The translations under genes and the position numbers were made by a program. Below the pieces are notes generated by a model. That model was not told the origin of the DNA, did not search any database, and saw only the letters and a list, made by a program, of their open reading frames with translations. A DNA stretch of 64,000 nt, taken from contig JARIDO010000027.1 in assembly GCA_029263895.1 (NCBI GenBank), positions 1 through 64,000 on the forward strand. The letters are read 5' to 3'. The number at the start of each line of letters is the position of its first letter. Within the stretch, counting starts at the first letter, position 1. The stretch is from Sporosarcina sp. GTDB lineage: Bacteria > Bacillota > Bacilli > Bacillales_A > Planococcaceae. Of this stretch, positions 8,980-17,243 are shown piece after piece.

Positions 8980-9048
8980 GTTTGCGAATAGAGTGGAAGG
9001 GGAATCTATTAGTTACGTAAACAGTGAGACTAATGGGGGATTGAAAGA

Positions 9049-10509
9049 ATGAAAAATGGAAAAAAGAAATGGTTTCAGTTAAAAACGAAACGATTCATTC
9101 TTACACTAGTATGTCTATTCCTCTTTATATACTTATTCATGATTGTATGGCATACATTTAAACCTCTTCCAGAAGGCGTATCGTATGCAAGTGAATTACG
9201 TTGGACGGATGACATAGAGATGTTGACTGACCTTACATATGCCCAAAATAAAGATGGGGATGATCTTGAGCATGAGTTATCTATTTTCCCTTCGATATAC
9301 AAGATGATTGATGATGCTGAAGATTTTATCGTACTCGATTTGTTTATGTTGGATCATTACAATGATGAAAAAATAGATTTCCCGGAAATTGCGCAAACGT
9401 TGACACGGAAATTGGTGGACAAGAAAGTAGAAAAACCGCAAATGCGCATCGTTTTTATAACAGACCCAATCAATAAAGGATATGGTTCATATGAATCTAA
9501 ATGGTTCACTGCGATGGAAGATGAGGGAATTGAAGTAGTCTATACAGACTTAAATCGGCTACGGGATTCAACTCCGATTTATTCTGGACTTTATCGTACA
9601 ATCTTTCAATGGGCAGATATTGGAGGAGACGGATGGATACCGAACGCGATGTCAGCGAAAGCCCCAAAAATGAAACTAGCTTCTTATATGACATTGCTAA
9701 ACGTAAAAGCCAATCATAGGAAAACAGTTATCACGGAAAAAGAGGCTTTGATAACATCGAGTAATCCACATAATGCGAGTGGGTTTCATGGCAATGTAGG
9801 TTTAAAAGTAAAAGGAGAAATTATAAATGATATTTTGAAATCTGAAGAAGCGATTGTCCATTATACCAATGGTGGAAAGTTGCCACGTGCAGAACAAACA
9901 AAGAATTCAGAAGGAGATTATGCTGTCCAATATGTTACAGAAAAGAAGATTTTAGAAACATTGCTAGAGGATATTGCTAAAGCGCAAGTGGGTGACAATA
10001 TTAAAATAGGGATGTTTTACATTGCTCAAACCGACGTAGTAGCTGCATTAATAGAAGCGGTTAATCGAGGTGTAACCGTTAAAATGATTTTGGACCCAAA
10101 TGAAAATGCCTTCGGTAATGAAAAGTCAGGAATTCCTAATCGCCCTGTCGCACAAGAGATGATGGACAAAACAGACGGAGAAATACAAATCCGATGGTAT
10201 AACACCATTAACGCCCAGTATCATACAAAACTTGTCGTCGTTCAAACGAAAGAAGAAACTTTTATAACAAATGGCTCTGCGAATTTAACGGATCGTACGT
10301 TAAATAACTATAATCTTGAAGCGAATTTACGTGTAATTGCACCAAATGATAGTGAATTGGTTCAAGAAATGTATGCTTATTTCAATCGGATTTGGGAAAA
10401 TGATGACGCGCAGTACACACTAGACTTTGAAGAATACCAAAATGAATTCACATTCGTTCAACGAGGTATATATAGATTACAAGAATGGCTTAAGTTAACG
10501 ACTTATTAA
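9049..10509 (+). CDS. Membrane-anchored phospholipase D family protein
   Basis: 486 residues with one N-terminal membrane helix (about 15-35) and two PLD-type HxK motifs: HRK at about residue 222 followed by SSNPHNASG, and HTK at about 391 followed by TNGSANLTD. Both motifs lack the usual Asp four residues after Lys: it is Glu in the first and Gln in the second. PLD enzymes transfer phosphatidyl groups through a phosphohistidine; cardiolipin synthase is a relative, but the single anchor and divergent motifs argue for another lipid or phosphodiester substrate. A GGGGGA site precedes the ATG. It is transcribed alone. Orientation of the catalytic part is probably extracytoplasmic. Confidence 0.82.
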   Translation: MKNGKKKWFQLKTKRFILTLVCLFLFIYLFMIVWHTFKPLPEGVSYASELRWTDDIEMLTDLTYAQNKDGDDLEHELSIFPSIYKMIDDAEDFIVLDLFMLDHYNDEKIDFPEIAQTLTRKLVDKKVEKPQMRIVFITDPINKGYGSYESKWFTAMEDEGIEVVYTDLNRLRDSTPIYSGLYRTIFQWADIGGDGWIPNAMSAKAPKMKLASYMTLLNVKANHRKTVITEKEALITSSNPHNASGFHGNVGLKVKGEIINDILKSEEAIVHYTNGGKLPRAEQTKNSEGDYAVQYVTEKKILETLLEDIAKAQVGDNIKIGMFYIAQTDVVAALIEAVNRGVTVKMILDPNENAFGNEKSGIPNRPVAQEMMDKTDGEIQIRWYNTINAQYHTKLVVVQTKEETFITNGSANLTDRTLNNYNLEANLRVIAPNDSELVQEMYAYFNRIWENDDAQYTLDFEEYQNEFTFVQRGIYRLQEWLKLTTY

Positions 10510-10514
10510 TCCGT

Positions 10515-10553
10515 ATTAAAAAATGAAACATACATATGATAGTATGTTTCATC
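10515..10553 (-). terminator. Terminator for the 10.6-11.9 kb minus-strand genes
   Basis: ATGAAACATAC pairs with GTATGTTTCAT around an 8-base loop; the A run on the left gives the T tract for minus-strand transcripts. It may also serve the convergent PLD gene. Confidence 0.75.
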
Positions 10554-10578
10554 ATGATTTATGATAGCTAAAACAAAA

Positions 10579-10767
10579 TTATGATTCGAATGCATCTAGC
10601 TGTTTATTTAATTCAGCTAGACGTTCTTCAAGAGACGCTAGACGAACTTCTGCCTTTTGGACATAACTATCATTACCAGTAGACTCCAGCTTTTCAATAT
10701 CACCTTGCAAATTAATATAGTCCATCTTAATTTCATTAATTTCCGTTTCGATTTGACGTTTCTTCAT
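10579..10767 (-). CDS. SE1832 family small coiled-coil protein
   Basis: A 62-residue, highly charged helical protein starting MKKRQIETEINEIKMDYINL. It resembles the uncharacterised staphylococcal/bacillar SE1832 family, recognised by the KMDYINLQGDIEKLEST stretch. Heptad-like Leu/Ile spacing suggests a coiled coil across most of its length. The start at 10767 is chosen because GAGGTGG lies about 9 bases upstream; longer in-frame starts would run into the upstream gene. It follows the glycosyltransferase-like gene by 25 bases and is likely co-transcribed. Function unknown. Confidence 0.75.
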   Translation of the reverse strand: MKKRQIETEINEIKMDYINLQGDIEKLESTGNDSYVQKAEVRLASLEERLAELNKQLDAFES

Positions 10768-10792
10768 AAGGAAGACCACCTCACAATTTTCC

Positions 10793-11875
10793 TTAGTGTA
10801 CCATATCTGAAATGAATTTTCCGGAAGAGTCATATGCATTTCGTTTTGGATAGTTTAAATAATATCGAATTGCTTCATAGACAGCATCTTTACCATCGCC
10901 AATGCCAAGTGCAGATTGTCTTGCAATTGCTTTTTTTCGTAATGGCTCGTGAAGGAGAGGCTCCATGATGGCATTCAGTAACGTGGATTGTTTTACTTTT
11001 CGACCGAGTCCTAGGTTGATGAAACCATGTTGTTCTTTTGGGAATGCTAAAGTCGCTTCGAAATCATTTTGTGCGAGAACAACGCAAGGGATATTCATAA
11101 CTGCTACTTCATACGGCAAATAACCAGAAGAGCATAATATGACATCGGCGGTCGAAGACACTTGCGCAAAGTTATAAGGGTGTTCGATAATCGTTGTATT
11201 CCTTCGTCCTAATGCCATCAGTTTTAATTCGCTACGGTCATGCGGATAGTTTTTTCCGATAAGGATTGTAACTCTTAATGGGATTTGAAGTTGCATTAAA
11301 TGACGAAGTGAGCGATATGATAAGTTTCCGACGTCTTCATCACCAAAAGAGATAACTAGATGGGGAAGTGGACCAGGACATTCCTTTCGTAAACCGATTT
11401 TCTTAAAAGCTCTTACTTCTGAATCGGCAATAAAGCTTTCGAAACCAACTACAAAATGCTCTGGCGGTTCTTCAAAAGAATCGGTATATAACGTTTGGAA
11501 TACTAAGTCTGCGATTTTTCCACCATCTCCAAAATCATCAAAATGTATAATCGAGGGGACCAATTGTTTAAGTTGTTCCACCTCTTCTTGACTTGTGGTT
11601 CCTGTATCGCGTAACAATAAATCAGGTTTTATTTCAGCTAGCGTTTTCACTAGCCCAGCTTGACCTTCAAATACTGCAAAACGAAAAAAATCTGGTGGAT
11701 CAGGGGAGCCTTTTTCGCATAGAAATAGAATATCCACATCCTCTTTAAACTTATGAGCGAGTAGGATGGCCCTCCGTTCGGGGTAGGTCCCTTTTCCGTC
11801 AGTGGGAGAAATGTGAATAGCCATTTTCCTTTTCATTGGTCTGTCTATTGGAATCACCCTTTCCGATAAATTCAC
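10793..11875 (-). CDS. SpsG/PseG-like nucleotide-sugar hydrolase or glycosyltransferase-fold protein
   Basis: About 360 residues. The N-terminal HISPTDGKGTYPERRAILLA resembles the GxGHxxR region of SpsG/PseG proteins, which share the MurG-like GT-B fold; the C-terminal half holds CSSGYLPYEVAVMNIPCVVLA, the nucleotide-binding segment of that fold. SpsG acts in spore-coat polysaccharide formation in B. subtilis and PseG in pseudaminic acid synthesis; this protein lacks neighbouring sugar genes here, so substrate is unknown. ATG 11875 has AAGGA 12 bases upstream; internal ATGs at residues 14 and 18 are possible. It is the first gene of a two-gene unit with the SE1832 protein. Confidence 0.7.
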   Translation of the reverse strand: MNLSERVIPIDRPMKRKMAIHISPTDGKGTYPERRAILLAHKFKEDVDILFLCEKGSPDPPDFFRFAVFEGQAGLVKTLAEIKPDLLLRDTGTTSQEEVEQLKQLVPSIIHFDDFGDGGKIADLVFQTLYTDSFEEPPEHFVVGFESFIADSEVRAFKKIGLRKECPGPLPHLVISFGDEDVGNLSYRSLRHLMQLQIPLRVTILIGKNYPHDRSELKLMALGRRNTTIIEHPYNFAQVSSTADVILCSSGYLPYEVAVMNIPCVVLAQNDFEATLAFPKEQHGFINLGLGRKVKQSTLLNAIMEPLLHEPLRKKAIARQSALGIGDGKDAVYEAIRYYLNYPKRNAYDSSGKFISDMVH

Positions 11876-12042
11876 TACAGTCGTCCTTCCATCGTATGTA
11901 TTTTGCGCAGCTGATATGCGAGAACAGATGTCGTGAAAGAGGTAAATAAATAGGTGGATTTTAATGTTTTACGTAATGAGTGGACTCCATAAGGAAATAT
12001 GGTAAACTAGCAGTATTTCAAAATAGAGATGAGGTGCTTCCT

Positions 12043-13974
12043 ATGTTCGGTTCGCTACTGTTTGACTTGATGTTCGTTATTTTGATAGGGATTCTGTCTC
12101 AATGGATTGCTTGGAAGTACCGAATGCCTGCAATTGTAATCATGTCTGTTGCTGGATTGCTTGTGGGTCCAATTTTTGGACTTGTGAATCCAAAGGAAAG
12201 TATGGGAGATTTGTTTAGCCCAATTGTCACGTTTGCAGTGGCAATCATCTTGTTTGAGGGTAGTTTAAACTTAGACTTTAGGGAGATTAAAGAATTTCGT
12301 AAACCTGTCGCTCGTGTTGTGACGGTGGGTGCATTCATCGCATGGATTGCAGGGTCACTTGCTGCACATTATTTAGCTGGTTTGTCTTTTGCAGTTGCAT
12401 TTATTATAGGTGGATTGTTTATAGTGACTGGCCCAACTGTCATTTTACCGTTACTTCGTCAGGCGAAATTAAAGCCGAGACCAGCAGCGATATTGAAATG
12501 GGAAGGAATTGTTGTGGATCCGTTTGGTGCGTTACTCGCGGTATTTGCATTTGAGTTCATAAAATTCATAAATGCCGAAGTGACTTTGAAAGCTTTGCTG
12601 CTGTTCTTTGCTGCTTCTACTTTTGCAGTTGTTTTAGGTTTTATTGCCGCTCGAATCATTGGCAGTGCATTTGAACGAGGCGCGATACCGGAGTTCTTAA
12701 AAGCACCCATCTTATTTGTTGTTGTCATAGCGGTGTTCGTCCTTTCAGATGCGATTATGCATGAGACAGGGCTATTAGCTGTTACAGCAATGGGGATTGT
12801 AATGGCAAATATGCATTTAACAACGTTGCAAGACGTTCGACATTTTAAGGAGAATATTTCTGTTCTTTTGATTTCTGGAATCTTCGTTATGATTACGGCA
12901 TCATTAGATCCGCATATTCTTATCGAAATTTTTAATCCTAACATCATACTGTTTGTATTAGCTATGCTTTTCGTTGTAAGACCGTTATCGATTTGGGTTT
13001 CTACAATAGGTACCGAATTAACGATTCCAGAAAGAACACTTCTTGGCTGGATTGCACCTAGGGGGATTGTAGCACTTACGGTGTCAGGATATTTCGCTAC
13101 GATTTTATTAGACTCGGGCTATAAAGATGCAGAACTATTAACAGCATTAACGTTTGCGCTCGTCTTTGCTACTGTAACGATACATGGATTTACGATCGGA
13201 TTTTTAGCTAAAAAACTAAACTTAACGACTGCAGATGAATCAGGTGTGCTCATTGTAGGTGGGACACGTTTTGCTGCTGAATTTGCCCAATCCATTAAGA
13301 GTACGGGCAATGAAGTGCTAATCATCGATAGGTCATGGGCTGGTCTTTCTCACGCGCGGAAGATAGGTTTGAATAGTTACGTTGGCGATATTTTGTCCGA
13401 GCAAATCGAATATAAACTAGACTTAACGCCTTATCGCTATATGCTTGCGATGACGAAAATGGATATCTATAATGCGCATATATGTGCCGATTTTGCCCCT
13501 GACATTGGTCGCCAGCAATTATTTCAAACGTCATTCCATGTGGGCGGAGAACTGAACGACTTTGCCATTAAAGGCGGTCAGTATTTATTTACGCCAGCCA
13601 TTTCAATTTATGATTTAGAAGAACGAATGAACGCTGGTCATGTCATTAGAAGGACAAATATTACAAAGCAATACAGTTATACGCAGTACCTTCGGGAACG
13701 TGATGACAAGTCCATTTTGCTTTATATCTTACGTGCGGATAAGTCAATTGAGTTCTTCACCCCGAAGATCGAGTTGAAGGCATCGGCAGGAGATGCAATT
13801 ATTTCGTTAACATCGCCTGCGAAAACGATTGAGCGTGTAAAAGAGCGCCTTCAAGAGGAGAAGGGAGAAGCAACTGTTCAATACGAAGAAGTTGAAGAAC
13901 GATTCCATGAAAGTGAAATGCTTCATAAACCAATTATCCCAGGTGAAGCGCCCCTTTCTGCGCAACCAAAATAG
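12043..13974 (+). CDS. Cation:proton antiporter with cytosolic Rossmann domain (CPA1/NhaP type)
   Basis: About 643 residues: 12-13 membrane helices over about 1-400, then a TrkA-N-like nucleotide-binding domain (GVLIVGGTRFAAEFAQ, about residue 406) and a C-terminal regulatory tail. The membrane part carries VTGPTVILPLL, FEGSLNLD and the ion-site region GIVVDPFGAL, typical of Na+/H+ exchange in the CPA family. It likely moves Na+ or K+ against protons at the cytoplasmic membrane. ATG 12043 is chosen over an upstream ATG because GAGGTG ends 6 bases before it. The GGTRFA loop is a degenerate GxGxxG, so nucleotide binding is uncertain. No terminator hairpin is obvious after it. Confidence 0.88.
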   Translation: MFGSLLFDLMFVILIGILSQWIAWKYRMPAIVIMSVAGLLVGPIFGLVNPKESMGDLFSPIVTFAVAIILFEGSLNLDFREIKEFRKPVARVVTVGAFIAWIAGSLAAHYLAGLSFAVAFIIGGLFIVTGPTVILPLLRQAKLKPRPAAILKWEGIVVDPFGALLAVFAFEFIKFINAEVTLKALLLFFAASTFAVVLGFIAARIIGSAFERGAIPEFLKAPILFVVVIAVFVLSDAIMHETGLLAVTAMGIVMANMHLTTLQDVRHFKENISVLLISGIFVMITASLDPHILIEIFNPNIILFVLAMLFVVRPLSIWVSTIGTELTIPERTLLGWIAPRGIVALTVSGYFATILLDSGYKDAELLTALTFALVFATVTIHGFTIGFLAKKLNLTTADESGVLIVGGTRFAAEFAQSIKSTGNEVLIIDRSWAGLSHARKIGLNSYVGDILSEQIEYKLDLTPYRYMLAMTKMDIYNAHICADFAPDIGRQQLFQTSFHVGGELNDFAIKGGQYLFTPAISIYDLEERMNAGHVIRRTNITKQYSYTQYLRERDDKSILLYILRADKSIEFFTPKIELKASAGDAIISLTSPAKTIERVKERLQEEKGEATVQYEEVEERFHESEMLHKPIIPGEAPLSAQPK

Positions 13975-14073
13975 GAATAAGTGCTCTCTAAGCTTTTATG
14001 CAGTCATTAGTCACTTTCTTTGGTAAGATTAGTAAGATTGGTAATGGATAAACAGTTTTGAGGAGGGGAATAT

Positions 14074-14637
14074 GTGAAGGTTTTGTTTGTGGACGGGACC
14101 ATTATCGGCAACAAAACAGGCGTAGTTCTTGAAACTGTGCAAGGGTATATAGAAGATACAGGTTGCGGCTATGAATTAGAGCGCTTGAATCTTGCGGATT
14201 ATACCCACCAATTTGTTGATGGACGTCCGTTAGGCGAATACAATGAAGACATGCAACAACTTGTCCGGAAATTTGACGAAGCGGATGGTTATATTATAGC
14301 GAGTCCGATCTTTCAAGGTTCAATTCCAGGCGTGTTGAAAAATACGTTTGATCTGCTGCATCCACATACGATGCGCTACAAACCAGTGTCCATCGTTGCA
14401 AATGGCGGCACATATCAGCATCATCTCGTTATTGAGAATCAACTAAAGCCGATTTTGGATTACTTTAGATGTCTCGTAACGCCTAATTACGTATATACGC
14501 AACGCAGTCAATTTGATGATGCCAATAGGATAGTTGACGAAGATGTCCATAATCGTTTACGCGAACTGGCAAGAGTCTTTGTGAAATATGCGGAAATGAG
14601 CAAGGGGCTTTCAAATAACATGTTAGATGAAGGTTAA
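14074..14637 (+). CDS. NADPH-dependent FMN reductase family protein
   Basis: A 187-residue flavodoxin-fold oxidoreductase. It opens with MKVLFVDGTIIGNKTG (phosphate loop), has the isoalloxazine-side motif SPIFQGSIPGVLKNTFDLL near residues 78-96 and the VANGGTYQHH loop near 110. Such enzymes use NADPH to reduce FMN, quinones or azo compounds. It starts with GTG 14074; AGGAGGGG ends 6 bases before, and the overlapping ATG at 14072 runs into a stop at once. It is convergent with the pheromone/regulator pair and shares a terminator with it. Confidence 0.88.
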   Translation: MKVLFVDGTIIGNKTGVVLETVQGYIEDTGCGYELERLNLADYTHQFVDGRPLGEYNEDMQQLVRKFDEADGYIIASPIFQGSIPGVLKNTFDLLHPHTMRYKPVSIVANGGTYQHHLVIENQLKPILDYFRCLVTPNYVYTQRSQFDDANRIVDEDVHNRLRELARVFVKYAEMSKGLSNNMLDEG

Positions 14638-14684
14638 AAAAATCCCCTTCTCACTTTTTAAAAAGGTGAGAAGGGGATTTTGAA
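14634..14684. terminator. Bidirectional terminator between FMN reductase and pheromone genes
   Basis: AATCCCCTTCTCAC pairs perfectly with GTGAGAAGGGGATT around a T/A-rich loop; A and T tracts flank both sides. Confidence 0.88.
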
Positions 14685-14704
14685 GGTGTACAAACCAGAC
14701 CGGC

Positions 14705-14827
14705 TTATACAGTTCCGCCAACTTGTTGTGGACGATTTAATTCAGGAAGCCCTGAATGTGCGGATTCGAAAGCAGGTGCAGCGAAAACCAATGTTGCCAG
14801 AAAAACAATAGCCAGTACTTTTTTCAT
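14705..14827 (-). CDS. Putative secreted pheromone precursor (NprX/Phr-like)
   Basis: A 40-residue gene with the layout of an RRNPP signal precursor. It begins MKKVLAIVFLATLVFAAPA, a classical signal peptide (two Lys, a hydrophobic core, a signal-peptidase-type APA), and ends with a short polar tail FESAHSGLPELN followed by RPQQVGGTV. The start codon overlaps the stop of the upstream regulator gene as ATGA (14824-14827), so translation is probably coupled; AAGGAG lies 11 bases upstream. In NprR-NprX, PlcR-PapR and Rap-Phr pairs the peptide gene lies just downstream of the receptor, as here. The tail does not obviously match the known NprX heptapeptide, so the mature signal would be new. Expression and processing are inferred. 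Confidence 0.72.
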   Translation of the reverse strand: MKKVLAIVFLATLVFAAPAFESAHSGLPELNRPQQVGGTV

Positions 14828-16107
14828 CCTCTCATCAACTCCTTATACATATTATTTATAGATTGTATGCACAAGCGATTATTAATATTCGCTTGTTTAT
14901 ACTTTTTACCATCCTCAAAATACTGCGCAAATTCTTCCGTAAGTTCTTTAATGCGTTTCCAATTCTTGTGTTCGTGAAAATAGTTTATGCTACTTTGCAT
15001 TTTTTTCTCATATTCTTTAAATTCATTTTGTTGTAAATGAAGTTTACTCTGTAAAATTTCTAATTGAACCTTATTTAATTCAGAACTTACAAAAGCCTCT
15101 GCTTCTGAAAGTACGTTTTTAGCTAACGATGTTTCGTTCATCTTAAAAAGGATTTCGATTTTTGCTTGAAGTGTGAAAAATATACTTTCTAATTTATGTC
15201 CTTTTTTTAATCTGAGAGCATCATTAATTAGCGTTAATGCTTTTTCATACTGTTGCTCTTCTTTATAAATCAATGCGTAATTATGAAGCAGAATTGGATA
15301 AGTAACTTCGGACTCATTGTCTAATATTTGCAAACCTTTTTTAATATATTCCTTGGCAGGTTGAATATCTTTCAACTCCAAGTATATGACGGCTAATAAG
15401 TTGTAGCATTCTGCAACTTTTCGCCAATTATGAAGGTTTAAATGAAAATCTTTTGATTTCTGGGTGAATTCGATAGACTCTGCGTATCTTGAAAGGTGGA
15501 AATAACATAGTGCAATATTGAAATTCAGTTTTGCACTTATAATAGGATCAACAGTTAACTGTAACGCGTGACGTTGACAGTGAATGCTATCTAAGTACTC
15601 GTTATGAATGTAATGATAGAGTGCCACAATATAAAAATAGCGTCTTTGTAAAAAGCCACTTATCGCAGATGTAGATTCTTGATCCATAAAAGAGACGATT
15701 GTTTCTAAGTATTGATGTGAAAATGCGTCATCTTGTCCAGATTTAAAAAGATGCAAACATCTTAATAAATTAAAATAGAATTCTTGCTGCAGTGAGGGAA
15801 TGTATTCAAATTTCTTTTTATTCGTTTTGAAAAATTGACTCGCTTGTTCCAATTCATCAGTTTCTATTAATTCTTCATACTTTTTTAACAATAAGGCGAG
15901 CTCTTTATCTTCAATCATTCCACCCAAAAGATAACTCGAAGGAACAGCTAGACGCTCTGCTAATAAAGAGATTGTTTCGCTGGGGGGCATATAACGACCA
16001 CCTTCAATATTGCTATAATGTGAGGATGAAATGATGCCGTCACTAACTTTTGCCTGCGTCATTTTACGAAGCCTTCTTATTTCCTTCATTCTTTTGCCGA
16101 TATGCAA
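14824..16107 (-). CDS. NprR-like HTH-TPR quorum-sensing regulator (RRNPP family)
   Basis: 427 residues, close to NprR (about 423). The N-terminal XRE-type helix-turn-helix (about residues 1-62) includes GKRMKEIRRLRKMTQAKVS and the recognition region SSSHYSNIEGGRYMP. The remainder is all-helical with repeated TPR-like units (for example AECYNLLAVIYLELKDIQPA and ILLHNYALIYKEEQQYEKA). Such proteins bind a re-imported peptide in the TPR groove and switch DNA binding. The TTG start at 16107 is chosen because AAAGGGGCG ends about 9 bases upstream and the HTH then starts at once; longer in-frame starts add an unlikely extension. The adjacent peptide gene supports the assignment. Likely targets include the divergent secreted hydrolase gene. 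Confidence 0.82.
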   Translation of the reverse strand: MHIGKRMKEIRRLRKMTQAKVSDGIISSSHYSNIEGGRYMPPSETISLLAERLAVPSSYLLGGMIEDKELALLLKKYEELIETDELEQASQFFKTNKKKFEYIPSLQQEFYFNLLRCLHLFKSGQDDAFSHQYLETIVSFMDQESTSAISGFLQRRYFYIVALYHYIHNEYLDSIHCQRHALQLTVDPIISAKLNFNIALCYFHLSRYAESIEFTQKSKDFHLNLHNWRKVAECYNLLAVIYLELKDIQPAKEYIKKGLQILDNESEVTYPILLHNYALIYKEEQQYEKALTLINDALRLKKGHKLESIFFTLQAKIEILFKMNETSLAKNVLSEAEAFVSSELNKVQLEILQSKLHLQQNEFKEYEKKMQSSINYFHEHKNWKRIKELTEEFAQYFEDGKKYKQANINNRLCIQSINNMYKELMRG

Positions 16108-16445
16108 AGAAAATTCGCCCCTTTCAAATTTAATCGCTATAAATAAGATTATATGGATTATTTTGTCGGCTTGTCGGCGGGGAAATAGGATAAGCATTTA
16201 CAAATTAAGAATATATTGTACACTTACAATAATCACCTAGAAGATAATCGCTGTTTAAAATATATATAGACGTATATTGCTAATTGACGAACTATTCAAA
16301 TAATTAAATCTATGGTATATTATACATATGTTGATCAACATTGTCACTACCTTTTTCAAAATTATTTCTGCTGAATCAGTAGAGCTTTTGGATGAAGGGC
16401 TACAGGCCGGTACCCTTCTACTAAAAAACAAGGGGTGTATTGACG
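16108..16445. promoter_or_regulatory. Divergent control region of the quorum-sensing locus
   Basis: An AT-rich 338-base gap between the regulator and the secreted hydrolase. It holds two palindromes: ATTGTACACTTACAAT at 16215-16230 (6-bp arms) and TGTTGATCAACA at 16329-16340 (perfect). A TTGACG at 16284-16289 could be a -35 element, but no good -10 sits at normal distance. A short GAAGGG/CCCTTC hairpin lies near 16394-16420 in the presumed leader. These palindromes are candidate operators for the NprR-like protein; this is inference. Confidence 0.45.
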
Positions 16446-17177
16446 ATGAAAAAAGTTGCGACGATTGTTCTAGTATGTTTTCTGTTTCTTGGTGGGCTAC
16501 CCAGTCACGCGTCTACAGGATCAACGTTTGTACAAGATATTCTAGCTTTACAACCCGGCGTTTCGGTAGAAGAACTCAAATCACAAGTTGAAGAGATTGT
16601 GTTGTTGACTGGTATTGATAAAACAAGAGTGTTTGAAATGATGTACGCAGAAATGATGACGCAAGAACAGTTGGGTAGAAAAGAAGCGCGTAGCAATGTA
16701 CAAAAAGGAGACAAGTTTAGTAGTGGCGGTAATGAAGCGACGCTAATTGTTGGCCCCAGCGAACAAGGTGATTTTTACTATACACCTTCTGCTACTGCGA
16801 ATGTTAACCACGGACATGTTGGTTTATACTATTCAAGTGACACGATTGTCGAATCTATCTATCCATCAGGCGTTCGACAAATATCAGCTTACGAGAGAAC
16901 AGTGGATAGAGGGTCAGTCGTAAAGTCTGTGCAAACAACAGCTCAAAATAAAGCAGATGCGGCGAATTGGGCTTTTGGTGAAATCGGAAAATCCTATTCG
17001 TTAAACTTTGCGACGAATCGTAGTACAGGTCATCATGGAGCAAAAAATTGTTCCAAACTCATATGGTCTGCCTATTACTTGAATAGTGGACTTGACTTAG
17101 ATGTCGATAAAGGGTTTGGTGTATATCCGAGAGATATAAGGGATGCGCCTCAGACAACACTTAAGCGCACAATCTAA
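16446..17177 (+). CDS. Secreted YiiX/NlpC-P60-like papain-fold hydrolase
   Basis: 243 residues with an N-terminal signal peptide (MKKVATIVLVCFLFLGG, cleavage near PSHAS). The second half looks like the permuted NlpC/P60 group typified by YiiX: a His in VNHGHVGLYYSSD near residue 120 and the Cys in GAKNCSKLIWSAYYL near 202, with an intervening helix AANWAFGEIGKSY. Such enzymes cleave amide bonds in peptidoglycan or lipids. The ATG at 16446 is favoured over TTG 16440 because AAGGGGTG ends 8 bases before it. It diverges from the quorum regulator and is the best candidate for a regulated exoenzyme, as NprA is for NprR. Ends with a hairpin. Confidence 0.78.
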   Translation: MKKVATIVLVCFLFLGGLPSHASTGSTFVQDILALQPGVSVEELKSQVEEIVLLTGIDKTRVFEMMYAEMMTQEQLGRKEARSNVQKGDKFSSGGNEATLIVGPSEQGDFYYTPSATANVNHGHVGLYYSSDTIVESIYPSGVRQISAYERTVDRGSVVKSVQTTAQNKADAANWAFGEIGKSYSLNFATNRSTGHHGAKNCSKLIWSAYYLNSGLDLDVDKGFGVYPRDIRDAPQTTLKRTI

Positions 17178-17187
17178 ATAGATATTA

Positions 17188-17230
17188 AGACTAAGTAAAT
17201 GCACTGTTTGTATTTACTTAGTCTATCTTT
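17188..17230 (+). terminator. Terminator after secreted hydrolase
   Basis: AGACTAAGTAAATGCA pairs with TGTATTTACTTAGTCT (one wobble) around CTGTT. The following tract is only moderately T-rich, so read-through into the next gene is possible. Confidence 0.7.
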
Positions 17231-17243
17231 ATGGAGGTGTAAC

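Noticed and set aside
12459..12947. Minus-strand 162-codon frame inside the antiporter gene
   Set aside because: Antisense shadow of membrane helices with Ala/Thr-rich low-complexity content.
16328..16591. An 87-codon + strand frame starting in the divergent control region
   Set aside because: It overlaps the secreted hydrolase gene in another frame, begins within a palindrome and lacks a ribosome site.
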